Origin: Chaenocephalus aceratus
Lineage: Eukaryota; Chordata; Actinopteri; Perciformes; Channichthyidae
Length of the DNA: 64,000 nucleotides
NCBI GenBank assembly: GCA_023974075.1
Contig: CM043808.1
Location: 19,025,204 to 19,089,203, forward strand
Direction of reading: 5' to 3'
In this document: piece after piece, positions 1-12,382 of the stretch
Layout of the letters: every line of letters begins with the position of its first letter
How positions within the stretch are numbered: position 1 is the stretch's first letter
Position numbers and translations under genes: made by a program
Notes under the pieces: generated by a model
Told to the model about the DNA's origin: nothing
The model's database searches: none
Seen by the model: only the letters and a program-made list of their open reading frames with translations

Positions 1-1340
1 TCAGTGCAGGATGTATAAAGATATTAATAGGAGGAGGTGCAAAACAGAAAAACGAATTAACCTTTATTTAAACATTAAATAACAGATTAAGGTCTTCTTT
101 TAAATAAGAAAAAAACGTTGGGGTATCTATCTACAGATAAATATTAAGCCTGACAAAGTACTTAACGTCTAATATATTGCTTTCCTGCAATGTTAACTAT
201 GTTGAAGCACTTATTTTAACTGATATTATACATATGGATTATACTCTTATGTATGTAGATAGAATAAGAAATGTGCAGAATATGACAGTTTAATGGTGGA
301 GGTACACACATATTGATAGATGTCTTGTAATGCACTGTCGACCTGTGACCCAAGTTTTTCATTCATTGCATAACTACACCGTAGTTGTGTATATGATATG
401 TCAATAAACCTTTACAATCTTGAAATCTTGAAAGGGATGTGCAAAATAGCCATAATATATAGTCTTTAATTAACTATTAGTAGAGAATAACGAGTAATTA
501 ATATACTTTATTACTCGTTTCCATTAATGTCAATTGCAGATACATGTTTAGTCTTCTCAAGCACCAACTATCAAATATCTCTCCTGATTGTTGGCACTTG
601 ACAATCACCTTCCCTGAATTTTACTCAGGTGTAACTAAAGTCTGATTTAAGGGTTGTTTATATTTCACATCATTAATCAGAATCTGCAAAGTAACTCAAA
701 TAAATGTAGTGGAGTAAAAATACCAGGTTAACCTCTGAATTGTAGTGGAGTAGAATTACAAAGTATCAATGAGCTGTCACGTGGGTATATATTAATGCTA
801 TATATTGATGCTGCGCATTATGGACAGCGATTTTCACCCATTTATTAATTATATGTTTTACATTTGATAACACCAATGTGTTTAATACTGGCAACTTCTA
901 ATTGTGGGAAAAAACGAAAACGTTCAGTAGAGACGTCCCATAGAACATTTTGCGAAACACAATAGTGTAGTGTGTAGTTCTGGGGGGGCGTTCGATTCCA
1001 GTTTTGGATAGTCTGGCGTGGTCTCGTTCCATTTCAAACAGCTGTTTGACGCTCTGCAACCTTGGCGCACTGCCACTCCAACATCCAATCCCAGACCTTG
1101 AAGAGTAATCATGGGGACTGTAGTCCTAAACGATAGCTGGGGATTATGGGTAGTGTAGTGTCTTCGGCCATCCTAAACTCAAAAATGTTGACAATCGCAA
1201 TGATGCTCGAAATGTCCCTTATAGGCCTATGTCTGTTTCCGGTTATTTTTATTTTGAAATTCAGTTCCTGACGAACGCCAAAAAAGCCCGAGATTATGGA
1301 ATTAAACCAATAAATAAAAGCAAGGATAATTGTGTGTTAT
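1..1340. mobile_element. Truncated copy of a long-inverted-repeat element (copy A)
   Basis: Read in reverse complement, this stretch matches the interior and inner arm of the element at 23455-26929. Bases 1-720 correspond to about 25400-24700 reversed, and 1130-1200 corresponds to about 24200-24130 reversed. Similarity then fades through about 1340. It contains no transposase-like ORF. The window edge cuts it, so its other arm is not visible. Family unassigned. Confidence 0.6.
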
Positions 1341-1580
1341 TGGTGAGTAAATAACAGTGTGTTATTTTGAAAAGAATAACAAATTAGAAGGAAAAAAAGA
1401 TTTAAAAAATACGAGGCTCTGAGCCCCATGTATTTTCCTCACAGACGGCAACACTAAAGGTCTAAAATAAAGACCTAAATGAATATTTGGGATGTTCTTG
1501 CCTTTAGATTCTCCCAATAAGTCCAAGTACAGAGGGTAACTTTGCTGTGAAAAAACACATTTCCACCAAAAAAACGTTAG

Positions 1581-1976
1581 CATTCATGAAGTAATCTTCG
1601 TCATAACTAGCAAACTAAACATCATGTATATGTACTGCACAAATAATCAGAAATAAAAACTCATTACTCGCATAAAATGACATCAAAACGCATTTTAATG
1701 GCCAAATTAACCTTAAAATAGGCATTTTCCACCGAGAATAACACGAAGGTCGGCCATTGTTGTTGATCACGTGGTCTGGGAGCTGTTGCAGCGTCCATAG
1801 CAACCACCTTAGCAACCATGAATGTGTACACATTCATGAAGTAATCTTCGTCATAACTAGCAAACTAAACATCATGTACATGTACTGTACAAATAATCAG
1901 AAATAAAAACCCATTACTCGCATAAAATGACATCAAAACGCATTTTAATGGCCAAATTAACCTTAAAATAGGCATT
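1581..1976. repeat. 146-bp direct duplication (two copies 250 bp apart)
   Basis: Bases 1581-1726 and 1831-1976 are nearly identical copies in the same orientation, differing at only a few positions. The spacer holds an unrelated GC-richer segment. There is no coding signal. This is a local duplication or two copies of a short repeat. Confidence 0.8.
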
Positions 1977-2085
1977 ATGAAGGTCTATGGGACGCCCTGC
2001 CCGTAGAAGCCTGACGGTCAAGGCGTCCGCTGTCCGCAATGAAGGTCTATGGGACGCCCTGCCCGTAGAAGCCTGACGGGCAAGG
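1977..2085. repeat. Two tandem 62-bp units
   Basis: A block starting ATGAAGGTCTATGGGACGCC recurs at 1977 and 2039, so the period is 62 bp. The first 40 or so bases of each unit are almost identical. It directly follows the second copy of the 146-bp duplication. Confidence 0.75.
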
Positions 2086-3079
2086 GGTACCCTGTACGTA
2101 ATATAGCGACGGGGAGGGGCCCTGACCGTCCGTCAATATATGACGGGATGGGAGTGAGAACGTGTTGCTGACCTCTAACTTCCTGGGATGGAGGGAAAAT
2201 GAATATCACTTTACAGATTAACAGTGGAAGAGGACTGTTGGGAAGGTCTCAGTTGAAACTAATACAAGTGTCCCTTTAACATTGCCTGTCTATGAACGTG
2301 CTTTAAAGGTTAAAGCTAAGGTTGATTCTAGTTCAAAATGATCACACAAGTCAGGAGAAATATCTTTACATCGTTTTTTGAAGGCATTACATAATTTCAA
2401 TGTTCTACAGAATAGAAGAAAACCTGATAACATCTTTCAGAGCTGCTATTTTTCTATCTAACATGATGATCTACACAAAGCCTGCATCTATCTTATCTGA
2501 TCTTACAGACTGTTCAAATCATTACTTTCCACTCCTTTGTATTTCCTGTTACATTCTTGTCAAACTTGTTCCTCCAATGATCGTCTTCCTCATTTTGACC
2601 ATTGATCTTATCATAGGAAGGGGTGAACAGAGTTGTTAATGCTGATTAACCCCAATAATAAAGGCAACTCATTCAAAATGACAACAAAAGAAAAAGCTGA
2701 AACATGTATAGAAAATGTGTCACAGTGTGAAATGCTTTGGATTTCATCAAAGTACTGTGCGACTGATTTTCAGCTCATGTGTGCTTTATAATCTCTGTCC
2801 AAAGGAAGGCTTTTGTTGGGCTGCATGATATTTCCAGATATGCCCAGCAGCAATAGTCATACACTGCCATCTTCTGGCCGAGTCTTAAACAGAGTCTGAA
2901 AACCACGAGTAGCAGTTTCACACACATTGGACAACACATTTGGCATTACACACACCATGCTTGAGTTTGTTTGCGACCCTTTAATTTAATTAAATATGAG
3001 ATAGTAAGGAAACTTGCATAAATATTTGTTTAATTTCTAAAAATCCATCATCATTTATCCGAAAAAAGGTGTATGACCT
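2086..3079. other. Intergenic, nothing recognised
   Basis: AT-rich sequence with no recognisable gene, element end or long repeat. The 79-residue open frame at 2400-2639 has no recognisable domain and is treated as chance. Confidence 0.5.
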
Positions 3080-3790
3080 AAAAAGTTATTCTGATATTTT
3101 TTGACATAAGTTACTATGACTTTTTTTCCACATACAGTACTATGACTTTTCTTCCACATACTATATTTTGATTTTATCATTCAACAATAATTATACTATA
3201 ACATTTATCAACATCCACATACGAGGGTTTTTTGAGAATACTATACAATTATGTTTTTCTGATATTTTTAGACATACTATACTATGAATTTTTGTTCTAC
3301 ATACTAAACTATGACCGATTTCAACATATGAGGGTTTTTTCAACATAGTATCATTTACAATGACATTTTTCTGATATTTTTAGAAATACTATACTATTAT
3401 TTTTTCCACATACATTATTAATTATTTCCAATATACTATGACTTTCTTTCCTATACTATACCATGATGTTTTTCTGATATTTTTTTGACCTACTATACTA
3501 TGACTATTTATTTGACATACTTTACTAAGATATTTTACTGATATTTTTCAGCACACTATATTATGACTGTTTTTAATGTTTTTCGACATTCTATACTTTA
3601 ACTTTTTTCCCAACAGACTACACTATGACCGTTTTTTTACATACTTTATAATTTATGACATTTTGGGGAATTTTTAACTAAAATGTTTTCTGATTTTTAC
3701 TAAGATGTTTCCTGATATTTTTTAACCATACTTTAATTTGACTTTTTTTCGACATAATATACTGTTATTTAATCAAATAATAATAACTCA
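3080..3790. repeat. Degenerate AT-rich tandem array
   Basis: The phrases CATACTATACTATGAC and TTTTCTGATATTTTT recur many times with irregular spacing, substitutions and indels. This is an old, decayed minisatellite-like array. The period cannot be fixed by eye. No coding content. Confidence 0.7.
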
Positions 3791-5356
3791 ACTGAATTAT
3801 ATTCATAATTTTCTTTATAATTGTTGACAACATGATGAAGAAAACAATAAGGGTTAGCAGCAGCAAGCATATCTAGCTATGATGAGTTTTTTGCAGTTAC
3901 TTTGCCTAGAAGATTAAGCAAGAGAGGAAAAGATAAGGATGACAAGGATAAGATCATTTAAACAGTGGCATGTCATCAATGATAAATGTACATCTTTCAA
4001 ATGACACAACATCTAAAACAGCCAAAGAATATCCTTTGTCCCATGATTTCTCTATTAAATGGTATATGTATATAATATATATATATTATTATTTCCTTTA
4101 TTTAACCAGGTAAAAGTCTATTTTTCAAGAAATAGACCGTATTTAAATAGCGCTTTAACGCCCCTCAAAGTGCTTTTACAGATACAATTCAGCATTCACA
4201 AAGACATGGAGGCAGCAATACAAGGTGCCATCTGCTCACACAAAGTCACACATGCCGTGTCATTGGATCAACTTGTCGTTAAGTATCTTTCCCAAGAATA
4301 CACTGACATTTTGTGGTATAAAACCAAGGACCTTCGTATTGATAGACAACCTTATTATCTCAGTGTCAGTCTCCAATCCAAATCACCCGGTCTTTAACAC
4401 AGGCCTAAGGATGGCAGTGCTGGTTGCCATCAACCTCTTAAGCCCGAGGGTCCCCCCAGTGGACCCCTCCCACCGTTTTTTTACGAGACTATGTCTCAGG
4501 GCTTCTTAACATTTATGAAACTATTAATGTTCCATACCCTTTTAATGGTAAGAAACTCAGCTAACTGACAATGTGAACCATTTATAGCGGCCAAAATCAT
4601 AAAAATATAAGAAAGAAATATAACGCAAAGTAAAGTGCCGCTGTGGCACCCGTCAGTGAATCTTACGCATGGGTAAAAATCAAGGTCCGAGCAAAAGTCG
4701 TTTCAGTGCAATTTATATCAACACATCAAGCATTTTCTCTTCCTTCTTACCCGATGTTAAAAAACCATAAGCCTACCGGGTGCGCCGCTCACTACCACCT
4801 GTATCCCATATTTATAATGAGCAGGCCTCCCCTCCCCCGGTGCCCAAAGGCTGCCTTTACAAAAACAGAGGCATAGTACAACTTATTTGATCAACTTAAA
4901 TAATAATTAAAAGGAAGATTTACTATAAACAAAACAGAACAATAAAATAAATGGATAACTATTAAATAATATAAGCTCCTAGATATGGCTTCATCATACC
5001 TGCTCCTAATTGTGATGCAATAGCAAATAAATTACAACAAAACATTCTATGGAGCCAGGTAACACCTTTAAATATTTTAAACTACGCAAAATATCTAATT
5101 ACATTTTTGTTTATCATATAAAATCTACTAATATGCATATATACATTCAACAAGTCATTTCAATTAGCCCCCACAAAGTTCTTGCTGCATCAGTGTCTTT
5201 TGTGGTTTCACCACTCACTGTCCCTGAGGCAGGAGACAATAGTCAAAAAGGTATCAGTGTAGTTTGAAATAGAGAGGTTTGTGTATGGAAAGATGTAATA
5301 AAGATAGTATGTGTGTGTGCAGGGGATAAGGGGTAGGGCATTGGCTAGCTCTTGGC
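3791..5356. other. Downstream flank of the BEL/Pao element with repeat fragments
   Basis: Contains a LINE-type 3' tail motif near 4089-4160 (TTTATTTAACCAGG) and a half copy of a palindromic MITE at 4583-4680. The 3' LTR expected just beyond the BEL/Pao pol end at 5357 could not be recognised. No host gene is visible. Confidence 0.45.
4583..4680. mobile_element. Half copy of a palindromic MITE
   Basis: Bases 4583-4655 match the 73-bp arm at 17947-18019. They are followed by a loop-like stretch resembling the reverse complement of that element's loop. The second arm is absent, so the copy is truncated. Confidence 0.75.
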
Positions 5357-6145
5357 TCAGTTGGCTTCCAGGAGTAGACAGAGCTTGCTAATGGGCCTTT
5401 GCAGGATGTTAGTCTTGGTCTGAACTAACACACTTCTGACCAGACCTTTGGGTCCGGGCAGGGTTTTAACCACACGGCCGAGGGGCCATGAGTTCCTTGG
5501 TGCTGTTTCATCGACGATGACCACAATATCGTTGGGTTGAAGATTCCTTCTAGTGTTCACCCACTTTTGCCTTTGCTTTGAAAGGTGTTCTGGGATAACT
5601 TCATCCCATCCACACTTATCAATGCAGAGTCCTCTAAGGATTTGCTTCGCCTTGAGGATGAATGGTGAAAGGAAACCGAGGGGGTCGTAAATCGAACTGA
5701 CAATAGAAAGAACTGTTCTTCTTGTAGGAACTCTGTGTTTGATGGCAGCAGTGAAGGTAAAAGTATCTCTCACGATATTCCACTGGATGCCTAGAACTAT
5801 TTCTAGAGGTGTTTTGTCTTTGTCCAGATCTAGTTGCTCAACTGGTTTAGCTCTGTGCACTTCAGGGATGGTTCTAAGCACGTCTTGGCTGTTACTCACC
5901 CATTTGGTAAGAGTAAATCCTCCTTCGGCACATGCCTTCATTAGATCCTTGGTAAGGTCGATTGTAGAAGTAGTTGTAGAAGCCACAGATTTGAGACAAT
6001 CATCCACATAAAAGCTGCGCTGAATGGTTTCCAGTACTTCCATGCTGTATTTACTGGTATTGTCTCTTGACACTTGTTGTAAGGCAAAGCTGGCTATGCT
6101 TGGGGATGATACTGCACCAAAGAGATGCACATTCATCCGATAGAC
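5357..6145 (-). pseudogene. BEL/Pao pol, RT C-terminal part fused to integrase C-terminal domain
   Basis: The open frame starts at the hAT target duplication and carries the RT active-site box FYVDD, followed by the Pao linker (VLGIQWN, SSIYDPLGFLSPF, CGWDE). It then jumps to WVNTRRNLQPNDIVVIVDE and NSWPLGRVV, which is the DUF5641-type domain at the integrase C-terminus. The RNase H and the integrase zinc-binding and catalytic core, normally several hundred residues, are missing, yet the frame stays open across the junction. In the ancestral element this region copied RNA into cDNA and helped integrate it. It cannot do so here. The upstream RT half lies at 9071-9280, beyond the hAT insertion. 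Confidence 0.85.
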
Positions 6146-6559
6146 CTCCAGTCAGGCCAGGCTCCAGGATGAAATGACTGAGGGGGCTGTTAAAAAATCA
6201 GAGGGGGCGACTTTTTTTTCACAACTGTCACGGCCTGGCTTTTGGCCAAAAACGTGAATGTAAGGAAATATATTTATTATTACCATTAAACTAAACAGAG
6301 CTACCACAATGGGATGTGTTAATCAGTAAGATCAGTGTATGTGTGCGGGTGTGTGAAAATGGTGTGGTCGTGTAAAGTGTTGAATGCCAAACTAAGGTGA
6401 AGGGAAACAAAATCATAAGTCAGGTATGCTCTCCAAAACAAATCCTCCAACAGAGAGAGCAAGCAAATCTCTGGCTCGGGCCTTTCACTCCTCATGACCG
6501 TACCGACAGCCAGGTGCCCTCAATCAGTGCTGAACGTTAAAGGGACATACACACACACA

Positions 6560-7012
6560 TCAGTTATCAGTTGCACATTTCCAATTACAGAAGCCGGTTT
6601 GTGTGAAGGCTTTGTCTGCATTAGCACTACACCCTATGTTAAACTTTCTACATGCAAAGCAAAATGCAGAATCAGCCACAACTGAATATTCCAGCCACTT
6701 TCTTCCATTAAACCAATTCTTGGTAAAGGTGCGTTTTTGGCCATTAATTATTCGGACAGGGTAGGACTGCAGGATAACCTGGGCTGGCCCCTCTGTCCCA
6801 AGATCGTCAGGCGCAGTGGCATTAAAAGGTGGAGCTGGAGGCGACTGTTGACCCATTCTAGTGCTTATTGTGGAACAAGATGCTCTGGCCGCCGCCGGGA
6901 CATCTTCTCTGGCTGGTGGAGTTAACTCGCTCTGAACTAAATCCCTCTCTGGAAGCTCGGCCTCCACAATATCTTTGCTGCTGCCAGAACTACCAGCCTT
7001 CTTGTTGGACAA
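6560..7012 (-). pseudogene. hAT transposase N-terminal fragment with TTF-type zinc finger
   Basis: The 150-residue frame has a low-complexity Ser/Pro/Ala-rich start. Its second half reads FTKNWFNGRKWLEYSVV then CFACRKF and FCNWKCA. This is the pattern of the TTF-type zinc finger at the start of hAT transposases and of domesticated ZMYM-like proteins. No dimerisation or RNase-H-like catalytic domain follows before the frame closes, so it is a remnant. It lies inside the hAT element at 6154-9070 and is read on the same strand as the interrupted retrotransposon. Confidence 0.75.
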
Positions 7013-7516
7013 CCACTTTCAGATATCCATCCTGACCTAAACGTGTCTTCTCTTTCTTCCTTTCCTTCTCACTGCTCTATAATCTCTTTGCTTCTTTATT
7101 CCGGATTTACCCCTCTCATTCTGTTCTTTTCCTCTGATCTTTAATTACAGATAATACATTATTAGATGGCTGCACTTTGGTTAATTGACTAACTTTGATT
7201 TCCTCAATTCATAAATTGACAGGCTCTGTAATTATACCATAACCTTTTCTCCTCTATCCCTTAACTCGTCTTCCTATACAGATTGACATACTTAATTACT
7301 ATCTACTCTAGTCATGTCAGAATTAAAGAAAAATGAATCATTAATCATCATTAAATGGTTGATTTTTTATTTTCAGAATTGAATGTTCAAACCAAGGCCT
7401 ACAACTTGGCATTTCATAATAAAGTGACTAATATATAAACCAAATGTAATATTGGATAAAATACTACACCAAATGGACAGACACAGATTAAAAGTCTAAC
7501 TGCCATGAGAAAAATC
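7013..7516. other. hAT element interior, non-coding
   Basis: AT-rich filler within the hAT element. I see no further transposase domains here. Confidence 0.5.
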
Positions 7517-8297
7517 GGTACCACTTTACAATAAGACTACCCTTATAAAGGATTTACGAATAGTTTGTAATTAATTTATTAATTAAGTTGTGAAAACTTT
7601 ATAAATCATTAATAAGCTTTTATAAGATTTGAGATAAACAGGGCAACTGTGACCGGTTGCTTGCCAAATAGGGAGCCCACATTTATCTTAATAATGGGAA
7701 TGTGTTTCACACTTTACAATAAGGCAAGGCAAGGCAAGTTTATTTATATAGCACTTTTCAACACAAGGCAATTCAAAGTGCTTTACAAAAAATGAAAGAC
7801 ATTAAGCATTAAAAAAGAAAAGCTAATAAAATAGGTGATAAGGCTCCCTTTTGGCAGTTATAATTGTTAGTAACTCATACATAAATGGTCATAAAGAGAT
7901 GTCAAGAAACATCAAGATGGAAGGGGTCTAAGGACAGAGGGTGTCGTATTGTCATACTGATATTCTGTACAAACTGTGAAGTCCACTGAGACAAATGTAA
8001 CATTTGTGATATTGGGCTATATAAATAAACATTGATTGATTGATTGATTGATTGAAGGGAGGAATAAACTCACTGAACAACAGATACCAAGGATGCTGGC
8101 TCATGAAGAAGACGAAGTAAGCTAGCCAATATAAGGCTTAGTCATCTTGCCAAATAGTAAGCCTGTGTTGGTATGAAAACTATGTTAGAACTGGTTTATA
8201 AATGGTTCTTAATGATTAATAAAGTGTTTACAACTTAATTAATAACCTAATTATTTATTAATTCTTTATAAGGGTAGTCTTATTGTAAAGTGGTACC
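7517..8297. mobile_element. MITE with GGTACCACTTTACAATAAG inverted ends, 8-bp TSD
   Basis: The left end GGTACCACTTTACAATAAG is mirrored by the right end. GAAAAATC flanks both sides at 7509-7516 and 8298-8305. The 8-bp duplication suggests a hAT-mobilised, non-autonomous element. It is nested in the larger hAT element. Confidence 0.85.
7720..8056 (+). mobile_element. LINE/SINE-type fragment with (TTGA)n tail
   Basis: Starts with repeated GGCAAG, contains GTTTATTTATATAGCAC and AAAGTGCTTTACAAAA, and ends in GGGCTATATAAATAAAC followed by short TTGA repeats at 8034-8056. That tail is typical of L2/CR1-like non-LTR elements in fish. It is nested inside the MITE at 7517-8297. Confidence 0.55.
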
Positions 8298-8376
8298 GAA
8301 AAATCGAATCAATGTCCCACAATCCGTCACTAGATGTCACTCATTGTACCAATACGGTTTATATCATAATACAACA

Positions 8377-8406
<30 letters not shown>
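8377..8406. repeat. (ATT)n microsatellite
   Basis: About ten uninterrupted ATT repeats, inside the hAT element. Confidence 0.95.
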
Positions 8407-8407
<1 letters not shown>

Positions 8408-9070
8408 GTAAAAATCTAATCTAAACTAATGTAATATTCAATCCCACACTTGACGATTGAGAACATAAATTCGTAATTTACCTCGTTTAAAGCTTTGTTG
8501 TTGCACTATGTCAATATTTATAATATATTTCGCGGGCAGGTAGCCTACATTGAATTACAAGTAGAAGAAGAAGAAGTAGAGGTAGAAGAAAAAGTAGTAG
8601 AAGAAGAAATACGCTAACGCTACAGACAGGCACAACTCTGTTACTCTGTTTTTACCATAGACTTGTTTTTACTGACATCATGTAACATTTTATTTCACCT
8701 TGCTAAATGTTTTTTAATGCACATTCAAAAACGGGAGCATTTTCCGGAGTTTCAACCGGGTACCGGCCACCGAAGACTTTGCCCGGAAAACGGAGACGTT
8801 TTGGTCTATGACTGTGTTTACAGCTAAGCACACACGCTAACTACAAGCTCACTTGGGGTTGAGACTTTTTTACACGTTGCTTGACTGCCTGCCCACATAT
8901 CTGATCCAAACATAGTAACGTATATTGGGGGAAATAATTATTTAAAGTTATTTAATAATTGTGACATTTATCGTACTTTTTGATGGATGAATGATGCTCA
9001 AAGTGAGGGGGCAAAGAATACAACAGAGGGGGCAATGCCCCCTTTTGCCCCCTCGTGGCGCCGGGTCCGC

Positions 9071-10762
9071 CTCCAGTCGTTTGCTGATGTCTCCTTGAGG
9101 CCACCACAAAAACCTGAGATAGTCACGGTAGTCTTCCTGTACTTGTACTTGGTAGTACATTGCTTCAATGTCAGCCATCAATGCAATTTTCTCCTGATGG
9201 AAACGAAGCAAGACGCCTAGAAGAGGATTAGCCAAGACCGGACCTTGGAGGAGTTCAGCATTAAGGGACTTTCCTTTAAATTAAGATGAACAGTCAAATA
9301 CAACCCTGAGTTTCTTCTTTCTTTTATGGTAAACCCCATGATGCGGTATGTACCAGAGCCTGCCGTCTGATCTTTGAAGTTGATCTTGTGGAACCTTTTC
9401 GGCATAGCCCTTGTCCAGTACCTTTTCCATGAAGGCTTTATATACTTCAGCGTAAACTGAATCCCTCTTGAATTTCCCAGCAAGGTTGGCTGTGCGATGT
9501 AGTGCCATGTTGTAATTGTTAGGCAGGGCCAAGTCCTTATCACGGAAGGGTAGAGGTAAGTTGTAATGTCCGTTTTTGTTGATTATTGAACTTTCAGTCA
9601 AGTCCATGAATTTCCTGTCCTCACATGAAATCTCTCTTTTTTCCTCATATTCCTTTTCAGGGAAATCCTGGTTGTACTGTGAGACTAGCTGGTCCCTCAG
9701 ATTATCCAGTGAAATTCTATTGACGGTTGCTGACATTGTTTCCGAAGTATCCATAGCAGTGTGAGATTTGAGGGGCCCATTGACCACCCATCCAAACATT
9801 GTCTTCACTGCATATGGTCCATTTCCCTGACTGTGGATTATTTCCCAGGGTTCCAAGGCTTTGGGAACATTCATCCCTATCAGCATTTCAATGTCTGCAT
9901 CAATTTCCTTGATTTGGATCTGACTGAGATGAGGCCAATTTTCAAGATCGGAGTGTGTGAGAAGGTTTTCCTTTGAGACAGGAATCTTAGTTTGTGTATA
10001 CACTTTGGGCAAGTTGATAAATTGTCCTCCATCTATGTTTCCTATTTCCAGACCTGTGATTTCATAGCTTTTTGTATTCCTTTTTTGTCCCATTGTGCGG
10101 AGTAGAGTTTCAGTCTTTCGTCCTTTAGTATTCAGTTGGTTCATTAGGTTTTCAGTACAGAATGTGGCCGTGCTCCCAGGGTCAAGAAAGGCGTAGGTTT
10201 GAATATACTTGCTTCCTTTTGCTGCTTTAACTTGCACCGGAACAATAGCAAGGGCACAATCCTCACCGGCCTCTGTTGACTGATCAGCTGATACCTTCGC
10301 ACTGTTGATGGACGCTCGCTTTGGTTCTGTTCTACTGTTTTGCAGGGTGACATGTTTTGAATTTAATTCATCAATATGCAGCAGTGTTGGATGTTTCCTT
10401 TGGCATGTAAGACAGTTTAGCTTCAATGTACAGTCTTTGCTCATGTGACCCTTCTTAAGGCAACCAAAACAGTAACCATTTGTCTTTAGATAATTAACCT
10501 TTTGGTCGTGAGGCTCTGATTTTAGTTTTAAGCAGTCCACTACTGCATGCCTGCCTTGACAGAAACTACATAGGGTTGCAGGGGCAGCTTTGATGTAGAT
10601 GGGTTGCTGCACCTTAAATGCCTGTAGCCTGGTGTCATAATGTTCAGTTGCGGCGACATCCGTGGCAAAGCTACTGCTCCTGTTAAGTGTTCTGAGGTCA
10701 GTTGTCCTATTGTTGGTGATTATCCTTTTAGTGGGATTTGAGTCTTTAATTTCTCCAAACAC
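9071..10762 (-). pseudogene. BEL/Pao protease and N-terminal RT
   Basis: From the 5' (high-coordinate) end the frame shows cysteine/histidine zinc knuckles (CSFCQGRHAVVDC, CFGCLKKGHMSKDC), then the aspartic protease with FLDPGSTATFC, then the RT start (LWYIPHHGVYH, LRVVFDCSS). An in-frame TAA at 9281-9283 interrupts it. The same frame then resumes with LANPLLGVLLRF, MADIEAMYYQV and LRFLWWPQGDISK until the hAT insertion. The upstream neighbour (10772-11953) is in the same frame and separated only by one TAA stop, so gag and pol were probably one frame in the ancestor. At least two nonsense changes plus the insertion make it inactive. Confidence 0.88.
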
Positions 10763-10771
10763 TGGGTGTAA

Positions 10772-11953
10772 TTATATGTCAGAATGCTTTTCGGTGAATT
10801 CGACCAGATGTTTGAATCTAGCTCTGATGTTTTTCTTTCGAAATTCTTCGTACGCTGTAGTGCGCCATCTTTCCCTGAGTTTATATGGTAGCTTGGATAC
10901 AATTAGTCTTAACGTTGATGTGACGTATAGCTCATCCATGTACTCCAAGTCCTGCATGGCGTTAAGGCATTCTCTTAGGTATAGTGTGTAGGCATGAAGA
11001 GATTGTCCATCATCTGGCTTGATAGCTGTCCAGTTGAGTGCCTTATCCAGATAAGCATTTGCAATTTTCATTTTATTTCCATAATGTCTCTTTAAAAGTT
11101 GCATGGCCTCTGAATATCCTCTTTGTGCATCCATGTGAAGACAGCTACGGACCAGATATCTGGCTTGACCTGATGTAAACTGTTCAAGAAAGTAGAGCCT
11201 GTCCTGGCAGTTACTAGTTTTCTCTTCAATTAGGTATCTGAATGCATGCATGAAAGGTTGATAAGAGAGTGGGTCACCATTAAACACAGGCACCTCTCTC
11301 TTAGGTAGCAGAGATAGATTTTGTTGCATCATGAGATCAGCTATGTCCTTTTGTCTCTGTGCCAGTGTGTTGAGGTTTTCCTGAGTAAAAATGTTGATTG
11401 CAGGATTTTCCAGTTGTGGGCTTGATGCACCATTTGCTTGCCGAGATCTTTTATGGAAATCCACAATTGTTCTATGTAGTGGAGTTTTAGGTACAGCAGC
11501 TACTTCAATAAATTCCAAGACAGAAGTGTCTGTATACGTTTGCTCCACCTTGACCAATTTACCTTCTTCATCTAAATAAGCGTTCATAGCATCCCCAAGA
11601 TGATCATCCTCATTTGGGCTGAGAAGTACCCTCATTTTGGCATCTGCTGCTGCAATCTGTGATTCCATCTCCACCTTTTCCATTTTTGATTTGAGAATTG
11701 TTTCCTCCAGTCGCAGTGCATGCATGTCCTTTAAAGCAGCAGACTTAGCCTTCAGAGCTGCCCTTTCTGCTGATGCTAACTTAGCAGCAGATGAGGCCCT
11801 TGATGTTGTAGTCCTTTTGGAGGCATTGGAGATACTGTCAAGTGGATCAACTTGTAGTTGTGCAATACGTTCTCTTCTCCATGCTTTAACTTCCTTTGAA
11901 AAGTAATTCAAGTTCATAATTCTGGGTTCATACCAGTCTGTTACATCAATGTC
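10772..11953 (-). pseudogene. BEL/Pao gag body
   Basis: The frame begins at the Gypsy insertion and runs DIDVTDWYEPRIMN, a long charged and probably coiled-coil stretch (about SAAKLASAERAALKAKSAAL), then the DUF1759-like gag core with PVFNGDPLSYQPFMHAF and YLVRSCLHMDAQRGY. It ends at an in-frame TAA directly before the zinc-knuckle segment. Its true N-terminus lies on the other side of the Gypsy element at 17264-17514. The coiled coil and DUF1759 core are the part that would assemble the particle. Confidence 0.85.
11949..11953. repeat. Target-site duplication ATGTC (left)
   Basis: Five bases flanking the Gypsy element, repeated at 17264-17268. This is the size expected for Ty3/Gypsy integrase. 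Confidence 0.9.
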
Positions 11954-12382
11954 TGACACGGTGGACTCACAAGAACTCAGATGCACGATTCTTTCTTGAC
12001 TTCAGAACTATCTTTTAATATAAAAAAGACTTCTCAAAGTACAAAGGTATCTAGGATCTACTAGGACACTCAAAAGTTCACTAGGTTCGACTAGGTTGCT
12101 CAAAGTTACACGAGGAAATACAGACATGGACTTAGTGTTGAGACAAGACGAACCGACAAAAGACAACAGAAAAACAGGGCTACATATACACAACAGTTAA
12201 TGAGGCACAGGTGCAAACAATCCAGAACAGGAGATCACTATCAAGCTGACAAGTGACACACCACCACAGGAAGTGATGACACCTGAAACGAGAGGACAAA
12301 GTCAACATCAAAATAAAACTGCAAGGCCACCAGAATAAACACAAAACAATAAGCTCACAGACTCTAACGCTGAAACCTTACA
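11954..12382 (-). repeat. Gypsy 3' LTR
   Basis: A 429-bp repeat, nearly identical to 16835-17263. The last codons of pol run about 19 bp into it. Confidence 0.95.

Larger units (their letters stand above)
6154..9070 (-). mobile_element. hAT element inserted in BEL/Pao RT (8-bp TSD CTCCAGTC)
   Basis: The 8-bp sequence CTCCAGTC occurs at 6146-6153 and again at 9071-9078, bracketing 2.9 kb. Removing this segment and one duplicate rejoins the Pao reading frame. Both ends carry GC-rich imperfect inverted repeats with GAGGGGGC motifs. A TTF-type zinc-finger ORF (6560-7012) fits a hAT transposase of the ZMYM1-like type. The rest of the transposase is missing, so this is a deletion derivative. A smaller MITE (7517-8297) sits inside. 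Confidence 0.85.

Noticed and set aside
2400..2639. 79-residue hydrophobic frame
   Set aside because: No recognisable domain, splice context or conservation. Expected by chance in AT-rich sequence.
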